A stretch of 64,000 bases of DNA from Wenxinia saemankumensis (GCF_900141735.1 NZ_FQYO01000002.1:682001-746000); one strand, 5' to 3'; shown: positions 37,327 through 47,724, counted from the first letter of the stretch. Translations and numbers: made by a program. Notes: a model not told the origin generated them from the letters alone.

Positions 37327-37938
37327 ATGCGCAGCGTTCAGGACATCGCCGAGGAGATCGTCGCCCGCGAGGGGGGCTACGTGGACGATCCCGACGATCC
37401 GGGCGGGGCGACGAAGTTCGGCGTGACGATCCACACGATGCGGCGGCTCGGGCTCGATCTCGACCGGGACGGCGACGTGGACAGGTCGGACGTGCGCGCC
37501 CTGACGCGGTCGCAGGCCGCCGCGATCATGATGCGCCACTACTACGAGCGCCCCCGCCTCGGCGAGCTGCCCGAGCCGATCCAGGCCAGCCTCTTTGACA
37601 TGTACGTCAATTCGGGCGCCAATGCCGTCCGGATCCTGCAGCGGCTGCTGAACGACATGCGCATCCCCGTCGCGGTCGACGGGGTGATCGGCCCGCAGAC
37701 CATCGCCGCGGCCGCCCGCGCGCAGGCGGCCGCGCCGGATCATTTCGCCGATGCCTACGGGATCGCGCGGCGCAACTGGTACTACGCGCTGGCCGACCGC
37801 CGCCCGGCCAGCCGGAAATACGCCCGCCGCCGCGATGGCGGCAAGGGCGGCTGGATAACCCGGGCCGAGCTCTTCATCTCGCCCCGGTTCCATCTCAGCG
37901 ACGCGGAGCACCGCGCCCGCACGGCCGGGTGGGCCTGA
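37327..37938 (+). CDS. GH108-family N-acetylmuramidase (phage-type endolysin)
   Basis: This 203-residue peptidoglycan hydrolase has the catalytic EGGY motif at Glu15 (VAREGGYVDDPDDPGGATKFGVT). A C-terminal peptidoglycan-binding-like segment includes VDGVIGPQT. There is no signal peptide, so export needs a holin, which the next gene provides one base after the stop. The ATG at 37327 has a strong Shine-Dalgarno (AGGAGGGGG); an upstream ATG at 37294 does not. Endolysin-holin pairs like this lyse cells for phage or for gene transfer agents in Rhodobacterales. No phage structural gene is in the window. Confidence 0.9.
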   Translation: MRSVQDIAEEIVAREGGYVDDPDDPGGATKFGVTIHTMRRLGLDLDRDGDVDRSDVRALTRSQAAAIMMRHYYERPRLGELPEPIQASLFDMYVNSGANAVRILQRLLNDMRIPVAVDGVIGPQTIAAAARAQAAAPDHFADAYGIARRNWYYALADRRPASRKYARRRDGGKGGWITRAELFISPRFHLSDAEHRARTAGWA

Positions 37939-37939
37939 C

Positions 37940-38530
37940 ATGTCGTTCCTGGGAAGCCTCCTGTCGCTGCTCTTCGGCTCGGGCCGCAACGTCGTGGCCG
38001 AGACGGTGGAGCTGTTCCGCGAGAATGCCGAGGCGGCGGGCCAGCGCGAGGCGGACGGCCGGGCCGCCGCGCTCGGCCAGCTGGCCGCCGAGTTCGCCCG
38101 CGGCGCGAGATCGCCCTTCGACCGGGCCATCGACGGGCTGAACCGGCTGCCACGCCCGCTGATGGCCTACGGGATCCTCGGCCTGTTCGTCGTGGCGATG
38201 GTCGATCCGGTCTGGTTCGCCGCCCGGATGGCCGGCCTCGCCGTCGTGCCGGAACCGCTCTGGTGGCTGATGGGGGCGATCGTCAGCTTCTATTTCGGGG
38301 CCCGCACGCAGGCCCACGGGCAGGACTTCCAGCGCTCCATCGCCGAGACGCTGGCCCGCGTGCCGCAGGTCGCGCGCGAGGTCGACGCGCTGGCCCGGAT
38401 CGAGGGGGAGGGCGGCGAGCCCGCGAAGGAGGGCGACGCGGCCCCGCCGGGCGCGGTGCTGGTCAAGTCGGGGCGCCCGGACATGACGGCCGAGAACCCG
38501 GCCCTCGCGGACTGGCAGGCGGGGCGCTGA
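37940..38530 (+). CDS. Holin (three-helix family)
   Basis: This 196-residue protein has an amphipathic N-terminus (MSFLGSLLSLLFGSG), two clear membrane helices (residues about 72-92 and 100-118), and a soluble acidic C-terminal tail. This resembles the 3TM holin family found beside GH108 muramidases. It would form the membrane lesion that releases the endolysin encoded just upstream. The pair sits between ccmE and ccmF. Confidence 0.82.
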   Translation: MSFLGSLLSLLFGSGRNVVAETVELFRENAEAAGQREADGRAAALGQLAAEFARGARSPFDRAIDGLNRLPRPLMAYGILGLFVVAMVDPVWFAARMAGLAVVPEPLWWLMGAIVSFYFGARTQAHGQDFQRSIAETLARVPQVAREVDALARIEGEGGEPAKEGDAAPPGAVLVKSGRPDMTAENPALADWQAGR

Positions 38531-38661
38531 ACCCGCCCCGCCCGCTGCGCACCGGCGGGCGGGACGCCGGTCCCCGCCTGCGACATCGCGCCCGCCCCCG
38601 GATCACGCCGCCCTGACCCCGCGGCCATTGGCGCGGGGGCCCTGTCTTCGTATGAAGGGGC

Positions 38662-40623
38662 ATGATCGTCGAACTCGGACAATTCTGCCTCATCCTCGCC
38701 TTCGCTCTGGCGATCCTGCAGACGCTCGTGCCGCTCGTCGGGGCGGGCCGGGGCTGGCGCGGCTGGATGGCCTTTGCCGAGCCGGCGGCCCTGGCGCAGT
38801 TCCTGCTGCTGGGGGTATCCTTCGTCGCGCTGGTGCGGGCCTTCGTCGTCTCGGACTTCTCGGTCCGGATCGTCGTCGAGAACTCCCATTCGCTGAAGCC
38901 GATGCTCTACAAGGTCACCGGCACCTGGGGGAACCACGAGGGCTCGATGCTGCTCTGGGTGCTGATCCTCGCCCTCTTCGGCGCGGCGGCGGCCTGGTTC
39001 GGGGGCAACCTGCCCGCGACCCTGCGGGCGCGGGTGCTGGCGGTGCAGGGCAGCATCGGGGCGGCCTTCCTCGGCTTCGTCATCTTCACCTCGAACCCGT
39101 TCGACCGGGTGGCCTTTCCGCCGCTGGACGGGCGCGACCTCAACCCGCTGCTGCAGGATCCCGGCCTCGCCTTCCATCCGCCCTTCCTCTATCTGGGCTA
39201 TGTCGGCCTCTCGATGGCCTTCTCCTTCGCCATCGCCGCGCTGATCGAGGGGCGGGTCGATGCCGCCTGGGGCCGCTGGGTGCGGCCCTGGACGCTGGCG
39301 GCCTGGGTCAACCTCACCATCGGCATCGCGCTGGGCTCGTGGTGGGCCTATTACGAGCTCGGCTGGGGGGGCTTCTGGTTCTGGGACCCGGTCGAGAACG
39401 CGTCCTTCATGCCCTGGCTGATCGCGGCCGCGCTGCTCCATTCCGCCATCGTGGTCGAGAAGCGCGAGGCGCTGAAATCCTGGACGATCCTGCTCGCCAT
39501 CCTCGCCTTCGGCTTCTCGCTGCTGGGAACGTTCATCGTCCGCTCGGGTGTGCTCACATCCGTCCACGCATTCGCGTCCGATCCGACGCGCGGGGTTTTC
39601 ATCCTCGCCCTCTTCGCGATCTTCGTTGGCGGGGGCCTGACGCTCTATGCCTGGCGGGCGAGCGCGATGGAGGCGAAGGGCGTGTTCGGCCTGGTGAGCC
39701 GCGAGACCGGACTGGTGCTGAACAACGTCCTGCTTGCCGTGGCCGCGCTGGTCGTCTTCGTCGGCACGCTCTGGCCGCTGGTGGCCGAGATGGCGTTCGG
39801 CCGGGTCCTCTCCGTGGGTCCGCCGTTCTTCGACGCGGCCTTCACGCCGTTCATGGTCGCGCTGGCGCTGGCCCTGCCGGTCGGCGCGATGCTGGCGTGG
39901 AAGCGGGGCGATCTCGGCCGGTCGGCCCGCGCGCTCTGGCCGGCGGCCGCGCTGGCCGTGGCGGTGGGCGCGCTGGCCTTCGCCGTGCAGACCGGTCGAT
40001 CGGCGCTGGCGCCCGTCGGCTTCGCGCTCGGCGTTTGGGTCGTCGCCGGGGCGGCGGTCGATCTCTGGGCCCGGACCGGGCGCGCCGGCGGACGGCTCGG
40101 GCGGCTCGCGCGGCTGCCGCGCGGCGACTGGGGCCGCGCCGTGGCCCATGCCGGTCTCGGCGTCACCTTCATCGGTGTGGCCGCGATGACCGCCTGGTCG
40201 GTCGAGGACATCCGCGTCGCGCAGGTGGGCGAAAGCTGGGAGGTCGCGGGCTACGACGTCACTCTGGCCGAGGTGACCGAAGGGCGCGGCCCCAACTACC
40301 TGACCACGATGGCCCGGATCGAGATGGGGCGGGGCGGGGCGACCGCGACGCTCTTCCCCGAGAAACGGACCTATCCCGTCGCCGCGATGCCCACGACCGA
40401 GGCCGCGATCTCGGGCGGGATCTGGCGCGACCTCTACGTCGTGATCGGCGATCCGCAGGCGGCCGGCGGCTGGGCGGTACGGACCTACGTCAAACCCTTC
40501 GCCAACTGGATCTGGGGGGGCTCCATACTTATGGCGCTGGGCGGGGCGCTCTCTCTCACGGACCGGCGGCTGCGCTTCGCCGCGCCGGCCCGCCGCGCCG
40601 CGCGCCCGGTGCCCGCCGAATGA
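38662..40623 (+). CDS. ccmF: Heme lyase CcmF
   Basis: This 653-residue integral membrane protein has about 14 helices and transfers heme from CcmE to apocytochromes c. The tryptophan-rich WWD domain is at residues about 226-252 (GSWWAYYELGWGG followed by WFWDPVEN). Conserved histidines for heme ligation lie in NHEGSMLLW and HPPFLYLGY. The stop overlaps the ccmH start (ATGA). Confidence 0.97.
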   Translation: MIVELGQFCLILAFALAILQTLVPLVGAGRGWRGWMAFAEPAALAQFLLLGVSFVALVRAFVVSDFSVRIVVENSHSLKPMLYKVTGTWGNHEGSMLLWVLILALFGAAAAWFGGNLPATLRARVLAVQGSIGAAFLGFVIFTSNPFDRVAFPPLDGRDLNPLLQDPGLAFHPPFLYLGYVGLSMAFSFAIAALIEGRVDAAWGRWVRPWTLAAWVNLTIGIALGSWWAYYELGWGGFWFWDPVENASFMPWLIAAALLHSAIVVEKREALKSWTILLAILAFGFSLLGTFIVRSGVLTSVHAFASDPTRGVFILALFAIFVGGGLTLYAWRASAMEAKGVFGLVSRETGLVLNNVLLAVAALVVFVGTLWPLVAEMAFGRVLSVGPPFFDAAFTPFMVALALALPVGAMLAWKRGDLGRSARALWPAAALAVAVGALAFAVQTGRSALAPVGFALGVWVVAGAAVDLWARTGRAGGRLGRLARLPRGDWGRAVAHAGLGVTFIGVAAMTAWSVEDIRVAQVGESWEVAGYDVTLAEVTEGRGPNYLTTMARIEMGRGGATATLFPEKRTYPVAAMPTTEAAISGGIWRDLYVVIGDPQAAGGWAVRTYVKPFANWIWGGSILMALGGALSLTDRRLRFAAPARRAARPVPAE

Positions 40624-41075
40624 AGTGGGTACTTGTCCTGCTGCTCTGGGCGCTGCCGGCCTTCGCCGTTCAGCCGGACGAGGTCCTGGACGATCCCGCA
40701 CTCGAGGCGCGGGCGCGCGAGATCAGCGCCGGGCTCCGCTGCCCAGTCTGCCGGAACGAGAGCATCGACGAGAGCAATGCCGGCGTCTCGCGCGACCTGC
40801 GGCTGATGGTGCGCGAGCGGCTGGTCGCGGGCGACAGCGATGCCGAAGTGGTGGACGCGGTGGTTGCCCGCTACGGCGAATACGTCCTGCTCAGCCCCAA
40901 TGCGCAGGGCGCGAACCTGCTGCTCTGGGCCGCGCCCGCACTGCTGGCGCTGGCCGGGCTGGGGATCGGGGCGCTGGCCGTGCGCCGCCGCGCCGCCGCC
41001 CCGGAGCCCGGCCTGACCGAGGAGGAGCAGGCCCGGCTCGACGCGATCCTCCGCGCGGGCCGTGACGAGGCGTAG
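40620..41075 (+). CDS. ccmH: Cytochrome c maturation thiol oxidoreductase CcmH (CcmL)
   Basis: This 151-residue protein has a signal sequence (residues 1-16), a periplasmic domain with LRCPVCRNESI (thiol-reducing CXXC), and a C-terminal membrane helix (residues about 103-122). It keeps the apocytochrome CXXCH reduced for CcmF. Start overlaps the ccmF stop. It is the short CcmH form; the TPR-containing CcmI is not in this position. Confidence 0.93.
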   Translation: MKWVLVLLLWALPAFAVQPDEVLDDPALEARAREISAGLRCPVCRNESIDESNAGVSRDLRLMVRERLVAGDSDAEVVDAVVARYGEYVLLSPNAQGANLLLWAAPALLALAGLGIGALAVRRRAAAPEPGLTEEEQARLDAILRAGRDEA

Positions 41076-41132
41076 CGCTTTCCCGGCGGCGCGGAGCCTG
41101 TACTCTGGCGCGCGACGAGAGGAGGGCCCGCG

Positions 41133-41909
41133 ATGCAGTACCAGACGATCGCCTTCGACCTGACCGACGGGGTCGCCGTGCTGCGGCTCGACCGGCCGGA
41201 GGTGATGAACGCGCTCAACACCCAGATGCGGGCCGAGATCCTGCACGCCGTCCGCAACCTGCCGGGCGCGGCCCGGGTGCTGGTCCTGACCGGGACGGGC
41301 CGCGCCTTCTGTTCGGGACAGGATCTCGGCGACGGGGTGAACGCGGCGCGGATGGATCTCGAGCGGGTGCTGCGCGACGAATACGCGCCGATGATCCGCG
41401 CCCTGCAGGATGCGCCCGTGCCGGTGATCGCGGCCGTCAACGGGGCGGCGGCGGGGGCGGGGGCGAACCTCGCGCTTGTCGCCGATGTCATCCTGGCCAG
41501 CGACGAGGCCTTCTTCCAGCAGGCCTTCACGCGGATCGGCCTGATCCCCGACGCGGGCGGCACCTGGTTCCTGCCGCGCATGGTCGGCAGTCAGCGGGCG
41601 ATGGGGGCCGTGCTCTTCGCCGACCGGATCCCCGCCCGTCAGGCGGCGGAATGGGGCATGGTCTACGAGGTGACGCCGCACATGGATTTCGAGGCCCATT
41701 GGCGGGCCCGGGCCGCGCAGCTGGCGACCGGCCCGACCGAGGCGTTCCGCCTGGCGCGCGAGGCGCTGCGCGCCTCGTCGGGGGCCGATCTCGAGACGCA
41801 GCTGGCCCATGAGGCGCGGCTGCAGGGCCGGGCGGGCCAGACCCGCGACTTCAAGGAAGGGATCGTCGCCTTCCTCGAGAAGCGACCGGCCGTCTTCGAG
41901 GGGCGCTAG
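41133..41909 (+). CDS. PaaG-like enoyl-CoA hydratase/isomerase
   Basis: This 258-residue crotonase-fold protein has the oxyanion-hole segments GRAFCSGQDL and AAVNGAAAGAGANLAL, and an acidic residue in FTRIGLIPDAGGTWFLPR. The SGQDLGD form matches PaaG, the 1,2-epoxyphenylacetyl-CoA isomerase of phenylacetate degradation. No other paa gene lies here, so the specificity is likely but not proven. It may share the ccm transcript; a strong terminator follows. Confidence 0.82.
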   Translation: MQYQTIAFDLTDGVAVLRLDRPEVMNALNTQMRAEILHAVRNLPGAARVLVLTGTGRAFCSGQDLGDGVNAARMDLERVLRDEYAPMIRALQDAPVPVIAAVNGAAAGAGANLALVADVILASDEAFFQQAFTRIGLIPDAGGTWFLPRMVGSQRAMGAVLFADRIPARQAAEWGMVYEVTPHMDFEAHWRARAAQLATGPTEAFRLAREALRASSGADLETQLAHEARLQGRAGQTRDFKEGIVAFLEKRPAVFEGR

Positions 41910-41934
41910 CCCGCCAAACCCCCTGGAAACGACG

Positions 41935-41958
41935 AAGGCCGCCCCGGGGGGCGGCCTT
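41935..41958. terminator. Bidirectional intrinsic-type terminator
   Basis: A near-perfect palindrome AAGGCCGCC-CCGGGG-GGCGGCCTT followed by T lies between convergent paaG-like gene and gltA. It could stop both transcripts. Confidence 0.75.
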
Positions 41959-41980
41959 TGCGCATGGGGCAGGGCCGGGA

Positions 41981-43273
41981 TCAGCGGTTCTCGATATCCA
42001 CGTAATCCCGCTTCGCCGCGCCGGTATAGAGCTGCCGGGGGCGGCCGATCTTGAGCGCCGGGTCCGAGATCTGTTCCTTCCACTGCGAGATCCAGCCGAC
42101 GGTGCGCGCCAGCGCGAAGATCGGCGTGAACATCGAGGTGGGGAAGCCCATCGCCTCGAGGATGATGCCCGAGTAGAAATCGACGTTCGGGAACAGCTTG
42201 CGGTCGATGAAGTACTGGTCGGCCGTGGCCTGCTTCTCCAGCTCCTTGGCGACCTGCAGGATCGGGTTGTCCTCGATCCCCAGGAGATCCAGCACCTCGT
42301 CCGCGGACTGCTTCATCACCGTCGCGCGGGGGTCGAAGTTCTTGTAGACCCGGTGACCGAAGCCCATCAGGCGGAACGGGTCGTTCTTGTCCTTGGCCCG
42401 TTCGATGTATTCGGGAATCCGGTCGACGGACCCGATCTCCTTCAGCGTCTCGAGCGCGGCCTGGTTCGCGCCGCCATGCGCCGGCCCCCAGAGGCAGGCG
42501 ATGCCGGCCGCGATGCAGGCGAAGGGGTTCGCGCCGGAGGACGAGGCGAGCCGCACCGTCGAGGTCGAGGCGTTCTGCTCGTGATCGGCGTGCAGGGTGA
42601 AGATCCGGTCCATCGCGCGGGCGAGGATCGGGTCGACCTTGTACTCCTCCGCCGGGACGGCGAAGCACATGTGCAGGAAGTTCGACGCGTAATCGAGGTC
42701 GTTGCGCGGGTACACGAAGGGCTGGCCGATCGAGTACTTGTAGGCCCAGGCGGCGATCGTCGGCATCTTCGCGATCAGCCGGAAGGACGCCACCTCGCGC
42801 TGCCAGGGATCGGTGATGTCGGTGCTGTCGTGGTAGAAGGCGGCCATCGCCCCGACCACGCCGACCATCACCGCCATCGGGTGCGCGTCGCGGCGGAAGC
42901 CGCGGAAGAAGTACTGCATCTGTTCGTGCAGCATCGTGTGGCGGGTGACGGTGGTCTCGAACTCCTCGAGCTGGTCGGCCGTCGGCAGTTCGCCGTAGAG
43001 CAGCAGGTAGCAGACCTCGAGATAGTGCGACTTCCCAGCCAGCTGGTCGATCGGGTAGCCACGATGCAGCAGCTCGCCCTTGTCGCCGTCGATGAAGGTG
43101 ATCGCGCTCTCGCAGGCGGCGGTCGAGGTGAAGCCCGGATCGTAGGTGAAGACGTCGCCCTGCGCGTAGAGCTTGCGGATGTCGAGCACGTCGGGCCCGC
43201 AGGTGGGCGACAGGACCGGAAGGTCGATGTCGCTGCCGTTCAGGTTCAGGGTCGCCGTCTTGTCTGCCGCCAT
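41981..43273 (-). CDS. gltA: Citrate synthase (type II hexameric)
   Basis: This 430-residue enzyme condenses acetyl-CoA and oxaloacetate. Active-site histidines lie in [11 protein letters not shown] and [14 protein letters not shown], with the catalytic aspartate in the [23 protein letters not shown] region upstream segments. The N-terminal extension and length match the type II (GltA) class of Gram-negative bacteria. The ATG at 43273 follows AAGGGA. It lies downstream of gltX on the same strand. Confidence 0.97.
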   Translation of the reverse strand: MAADKTATLNLNGSDIDLPVLSPTCGPDVLDIRKLYAQGDVFTYDPGFTSTAACESAITFIDGDKGELLHRGYPIDQLAGKSHYLEVCYLLLYGELPTADQLEEFETTVTRHTMLHEQMQYFFRGFRRDAHPMAVMVGVVGAMAAFYHDSTDITDPWQREVASFRLIAKMPTIAAWAYKYSIGQPFVYPRNDLDYASNFLHMCFAVPAEEYKVDPILARAMDRIFTLHADHEQNASTSTVRLASSSGANPFACIAAGIACLWGPAHGGANQAALETLKEIGSVDRIPEYIERAKDKNDPFRLMGFGHRVYKNFDPRATVMKQSADEVLDLLGIEDNPILQVAKELEKQATADQYFIDRKLFPNVDFYSGIILEAMGFPTSMFTPIFALARTVGWISQWKEQISDPALKIGRPRQLYTGAAKRDYVDIENR

Positions 43274-43365
43274 GAATTGTCCCTTCGGGTCGCTGGGCCC
43301 GCGGGCCCGTTTCGGGTTCGGCACCTAATTCGCCCGACCTAGCGGGGAAGGGTGACGAAATCGTA

Positions 43366-44793
43366 TCAGTGTCCGGGCTCCGTCCCGGCGTCCGCGATCC
43401 GCGCGACGCTCTCGTCGCGGCCGAGGACCAGCATCATGTCGAAGACGCTGGGGCTGACCGTCCGTCCGGCGAGGGCCGCGCGCAGCGGTCCGGCCAGCTT
43501 GCCCAGCTTCAGCCCGTGGGCTTCGGCCGTGCCGGCCACGACAGCCTCCAGCGCGTCGCGTTGCCACGTAGCATCTCGCAGCTGCGGCGTCAATTCCGCC
43601 AGTATACCACGGGATACCGGATCGAGCGCGCCCGCGGCCTTCTCATCCGGCCGGATCGGGCGCTCGGCAAAGAGGAAGTGCGCCTTTTCAAACAGTTCGG
43701 GGAAGGACTTTGCGCGCTCCTTGAGATGCGGCATGGCCCGGGCCAGCCCGTCCCGCTGTCCCTCGGTGAGGGCGGGGCGGCCGATCGCGGCGAGGTAGCC
43801 CTCCAGTTCGTGCAGCAGCGCAGCATCGTCGGCGGCCGCGATGTGCTGGCCGCAGAGGTTCTCGAGCTTCTTGAGATCGAACCGTGCCGGCGAGCGGCCG
43901 ATCCCGTCCAGGTCGAACCAGTCCCGCGCCTGGTCGTCCGTGAAGTATTCCGCGTCGCCGTGGCTCCAGCCGAGGCGCGTGAGGTAGTTCCGCATTCCCG
44001 CCGCGGGATAGCCCATGGCACGATATTCGGCGGCGCCGGTCGCGCCGTGCCGCTTGGACATCTTCTTGCCGTCGGGACCGAAGATCAGCGGGATATGGGC
44101 CATCACCGGAACGTCCCAGCCCATCGCGTCGTAGACCAGCTTCTGCCGGAAGGCATTGGTCAGGTGATCGTCGCCGCGGATCACGTGGGTCACGCCCATG
44201 TCGTGATCGTCGACCACGACGGCCAGCATGTAGACGGGCGTGCCGTCCGAACGCAGCAGGACCATGTCGTCGAGCTGGTCGTTGCCAAGCGTCACCTCGC
44301 CCTGCACCGCGTCGTGGATCGTGGTCGCGCCGTCCTGCGGGGCCCGGATGCGGATCACGTAGGGCGCGTCGGGATGGGTCGCGGGATCGGCGTCGCGCCA
44401 GGGCGACCGGAACAGGGTCGAGCGGCCCGCCTCCCGCGCCGCCTCGCGGAACGCCTCGATTTCCTCCTGCGTGGAGAAGCACTTATAGGCCGAACCTCTC
44501 GCGAGCAGCTCGCGCGCGACCTCGGCGTGCCTGTCCGCGCGGGCGGCCTGGCTGATCGGCTCGTCGTCCCAGTCGAGGCCGAGCCAGGTCAGCCCGTCGA
44601 GGATCGCTTGCCGGTTCTCCTCGGTCGAGCGGGCGCGGTCGGTATCCTCGATCCGCAGCAGGAAGGTCCCGCCCTTCGCCCGGGCGAAGAGCCAGTTGAA
44701 CAGCGCGGTCCGCGCCCCGCCGATATGCAGCTGACCGGTCGGCGAGGGGGCGAAACGGGTGACGACGGGCGCATCCGCGGACGTGTGGGACAT
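43366..44793 (-). CDS. gltX: Glutamate-tRNA ligase
   Basis: This 475-residue class I aminoacyl-tRNA synthetase has the HIGH-type signature [18 protein letters not shown] at residue 17 and KMSKRHG in the middle (near residue 247). Many Rhodobacterales carry two gltX genes; this one may charge tRNA-Glu only or also tRNA-Gln. The part around 43565-43720 is lower in GC than the rest. It is divergent from comEC. Confidence 0.96.
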   Translation of the reverse strand: MSHTSADAPVVTRFAPSPTGQLHIGGARTALFNWLFARAKGGTFLLRIEDTDRARSTEENRQAILDGLTWLGLDWDDEPISQAARADRHAEVARELLARGSAYKCFSTQEEIEAFREAAREAGRSTLFRSPWRDADPATHPDAPYVIRIRAPQDGATTIHDAVQGEVTLGNDQLDDMVLLRSDGTPVYMLAVVVDDHDMGVTHVIRGDDHLTNAFRQKLVYDAMGWDVPVMAHIPLIFGPDGKKMSKRHGATGAAEYRAMGYPAAGMRNYLTRLGWSHGDAEYFTDDQARDWFDLDGIGRSPARFDLKKLENLCGQHIAAADDAALLHELEGYLAAIGRPALTEGQRDGLARAMPHLKERAKSFPELFEKAHFLFAERPIRPDEKAAGALDPVSRGILAELTPQLRDATWQRDALEAVVAGTAEAHGLKLGKLAGPLRAALAGRTVSPSVFDMMLVLGRDESVARIADAGTEPGH

Positions 44794-44890
44794 GGTGCGT
44801 TAACCTCTCGCTAACCCCGTTGCAGGATGCTGCGGCGTTATCAGGCGCCGCTCCGGAAGGACAGGGCGCAGCGCGGCGGAAAGGGGCGGT

Positions 44891-46978
44891 GTGAGCGGGG
44901 CGGAGGCCGGCGGAACCGGAACGGCGGGGGCGGGCCCGGCCTGGCCGGGCATGGTCGCCGCAGCTATCGCCCGGCAGAGGGGCCACGGGCTGACCTGGGT
45001 TCCGGTCGCGCTCGGCACCGGGATCGGCATCTATTTCGCCCTGCCGGCCGAGCCGGGATCGGCCGCCTGGGCCGCGCTCGGGGCCGGGGCGCTGGTCCTG
45101 CTGGCCCTCGCCGCCCGGGCGGGGGAGAGCGCGGCGCCCCTCTTCGTGGGGGTCGCGCTGGTCGCCTGCGGGGCGGGGCTGGCCGGGCTGCGCACGGCCA
45201 GCACGGCCGCCCCGGTGCTGGGCTTCCGCTATTACGGCCCGATCGAGGGCCGCGTGGTGGAGATCGACCGCTCCGGCTCGGACGCGCTGCGCCTCACCCT
45301 CGACCGGGTCGTGCTGGAGGACATGGCCCCCGCCCGCACGCCGGCGCGGGTGCGCGTGTCGCTGCACGGCGACCAGCACTGGACCGACCCTGCGCCGGGG
45401 CTGACGGTGATCCTCACCGGCCATCTCTCGCCGCCCTCGGGCCCGGTGGAGCCGGGGGGCTTCGACTTCCGCCGCACGGCCTGGTTCGAACGGCTGGGCG
45501 CGGTCGGCTACACGCGCACGCCCGTCCTGACCCTGGCCCGGGCGGAGGAGGGGCGCGCCGGCCTCGCCGTCCACCGGGCGCGGGCTGCGCTGTCGGACTG
45601 GATCTCGGCCCGGATGGACGGGGATGCGGGCGGGTTCGTCTCGGCCGTGACGACCGGCGACCGCTCGGGCCTGTCGCCCCGCGTGACCGAGGCGATGCGC
45701 GATGCCAATCTCTACCACCTCGTCTCGATCTCGGGGATGCATATGGGAATGCTGGTCGCGGTGGTCTTCGCCCTCGTCCGGGGCAGCGTCGCCGCGATCC
45801 CGCCGCTCGCGCTGCGCCTGTCCTCCAGAAAGGTGGCGGCCCTCGCCGCGCTGCCCGTGGCGGCGGCCTATCTCGCCCTCGCGGGGCGGGCCGTGCCGAC
45901 GGAGCGGGCCTTCGTGATGGTGGCGGTCATGCTCGGCGCGGTGCTGCTGGACCGGCGGGCCCTGACCCTCCGCGCGGTCGCGGTGGCGGCGCTGATCGTG
46001 CTGGTGCTGCGGCCCGAGACACTGACCAATGCCGGCTTCCAGATGTCCTTCGCGGCCGTGATCGCGCTGGTCGTGGCCTTCGCGCGGCTGCCCTACCTGC
46101 CTCGGACAGGCGCCTGGCGGTGGGTCGGGCCGGTCCTGACGCTGGCCTTCTCGTCGCTGGTGGCGGGGCTTGCGACCGCGCCCTTCGCCGCGGCGCATTT
46201 CAACCGGGTCGCGCATTACGGCGTGCTGGCGAACCTTCTCGCCGTGCCGGCCATGGCCTTCGTCGTGATGCCGGGGGCGGTGGCGATGGCGCTGCTCGCC
46301 CCTCTCGGCCTCGCCGCGCCGGCGGTGGCTGTGACCGAGGCGGGGGCGCGATGGATCCTGTGGGTGGCGGAGCGTGTGGCCGCGCTCGAGGGCGCCGCGT
46401 CGTCGGTCAAGGCCCCGCCCGGGGCGGTGCTGCCGCTGCTCGCGGCGGGCGGGCTGGTCTTCGTACTCTGGCACGGGCGGGGGCGATGGGCGGGGCTGGC
46501 CCCGCTGGCCGTCGCGGGCGCGCTCTGGGCCGGGGCCGACCGGCCGGCCCTCCTCGTGGCGGAGAGCGGATCGCTCCTCGGCTTCCTGACGCCGGAGGGG
46601 CGGGCCCTGACCAAGGGTGTCGGCGAGAGCTTCGCGGCCGGCACCTGGCTCGAGAACGACGGCAGCGGTCTGACCCAGGCGGCCGCCGCCGGCCTGCCGG
46701 GCTGGACCGAGGCGCCGGCCCGCACCTTCCGCGCCGAGCTGCCGGGCGGGGCGATCATCGGGGTGCGGGGCGCGGGCGCCCTGGCGGCGCTGGACGGATG
46801 CGGCGGCGCGGCGATCCTCGTCGCCGACCGTCCGGTGGAGGGGGGGCGCCCCTGCGCGGTCTACGACGCGCCGCGCCTGCGCGGCACGGGGGCGCTGGCG
46901 ATCCGGTCCGACGAGGCGGGGCTTGTGGTGGAGAGTGCGGCCGACCGGGCCGGGGACCGGCCGTGGACACGCCGGTGA
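44891..46978 (+). CDS. comEC: ComEC/Rec2 family DNA uptake channel protein
   Basis: This 695-residue multi-pass membrane protein has an N-terminal periplasmic DUF4131-type domain (residues about 50-200) and a competence domain with HLVSISGMHMGML. The C-terminus lacks a clear HxHxDH metallo-beta-lactamase motif, as is common for alphaproteobacterial ComEC. GTG start with Shine-Dalgarno AAGGGG. It would carry single-stranded DNA into the cytoplasm in transformation, and ComEC is also needed by gene transfer agent recipients. Confidence 0.92.
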   Translation: MSGAEAGGTGTAGAGPAWPGMVAAAIARQRGHGLTWVPVALGTGIGIYFALPAEPGSAAWAALGAGALVLLALAARAGESAAPLFVGVALVACGAGLAGLRTASTAAPVLGFRYYGPIEGRVVEIDRSGSDALRLTLDRVVLEDMAPARTPARVRVSLHGDQHWTDPAPGLTVILTGHLSPPSGPVEPGGFDFRRTAWFERLGAVGYTRTPVLTLARAEEGRAGLAVHRARAALSDWISARMDGDAGGFVSAVTTGDRSGLSPRVTEAMRDANLYHLVSISGMHMGMLVAVVFALVRGSVAAIPPLALRLSSRKVAALAALPVAAAYLALAGRAVPTERAFVMVAVMLGAVLLDRRALTLRAVAVAALIVLVLRPETLTNAGFQMSFAAVIALVVAFARLPYLPRTGAWRWVGPVLTLAFSSLVAGLATAPFAAAHFNRVAHYGVLANLLAVPAMAFVVMPGAVAMALLAPLGLAAPAVAVTEAGARWILWVAERVAALEGAASSVKAPPGAVLPLLAAGGLVFVLWHGRGRWAGLAPLAVAGALWAGADRPALLVAESGSLLGFLTPEGRALTKGVGESFAAGTWLENDGSGLTQAAAAGLPGWTEAPARTFRAELPGGAIIGVRGAGALAALDGCGGAAILVADRPVEGGRPCAVYDAPRLRGTGALAIRSDEAGLVVESAADRAGDRPWTRR

Positions 46979-47031
46979 CAGCCCGGCGACCGGCCCGCTC
47001 GCGCGACGGGGGCGCGACCGGGCCGGGCGCG

Positions 47032-47724
47032 TCAGTAGCTGCGGATCAGGCCGACCAGCCTGCCCCGCACCTCGACATCGGCGGCGGAGAAGGTGCGCGT
47101 CGGGTAGGCCGGGTTCGCCGCCTCCAGCGCGACGGAGGTGCCGGAGCGGCGAAGCCGCTTGAGCGTCGCTTCCTCGCCCTGGACGACGGCGACGACGATG
47201 TCGCCGTCATCGACGGCCGACGTCTCCCGGATGACCACGACGTCGCCGTCGTTGATCCCGGCCTCAATCATCGAATCCCCGCGCACTTCCAGCGCGTAAT
47301 GGCTGCCACGCCCCACCATCGAGGCGGGAACGGCGACCCTCGACGACACCTCGGCGATGGCGGCGATCGGCACACCGGCGGCGATGCGCCCCATCACGTC
47401 GAGCTCCACCGCCTCGACCGTCACGGGGCGGGCCTGGCGGGGGGGCGGCGCGTCCGGGCGGTCGCCGTCGACCACGCGGGGGGTGAAGCCGCCGGTCCTG
47501 CCCGCCAGCGAGTCCGGCAGGCGCACGATCTCGAGCGCGCGGGCCCGATGCGCGAGACGGCGGATGAAGCCGCGCTCCTCCAGCGCCGTGATCAGGCGGT
47601 GGATGCCGGATTTGGACCGCAGGTCGAGCGCGTCCTTCATCTCGTCGAAGGAGGGCGGCACGCCGTCGCGCTGCACGCGCTTGTGGATGAAATCCAGAAG
47701 ATCGAGTTGTTTTTTCGTGAGCAT
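47032..47724 (-). CDS. lexA: SOS repressor LexA
   Basis: This 230-residue repressor has an N-terminal winged helix (residues 1-70), a linker, and the autocleavage domain: cleavage site Ala116-Gly117 in GRIAAGVP, catalytic Ser151 in [10 protein letters not shown], and Lys189 in GEEATLKRL. It represses SOS genes and cuts itself when RecA is activated. A typical alphaproteobacterial LexA box lies 42-56 bases upstream of its start, so it controls itself. Confidence 0.97.
   Translation of the reverse strand: MLTKKQLDLLDFIHKRVQRDGVPPSFDEMKDALDLRSKSGIHRLITALEERGFIRRLAHRARALEIVRLPDSLAGRTGGFTPRVVDGDRPDAPPPRQARPVTVEAVELDVMGRIAAGVPIAAIAEVSSRVAVPASMVGRGSHYALEVRGDSMIEAGINDGDVVVIRETSAVDDGDIVVAVVQGEEATLKRLRRSGTSVALEAANPAYPTRTFSAADVEVRGRLVGLIRSY

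Noticed and set aside
41133-41909. Full phenylacetate degradation cluster
   Set aside because: Only one paaG-like gene is present; the other paa genes are absent from the window.
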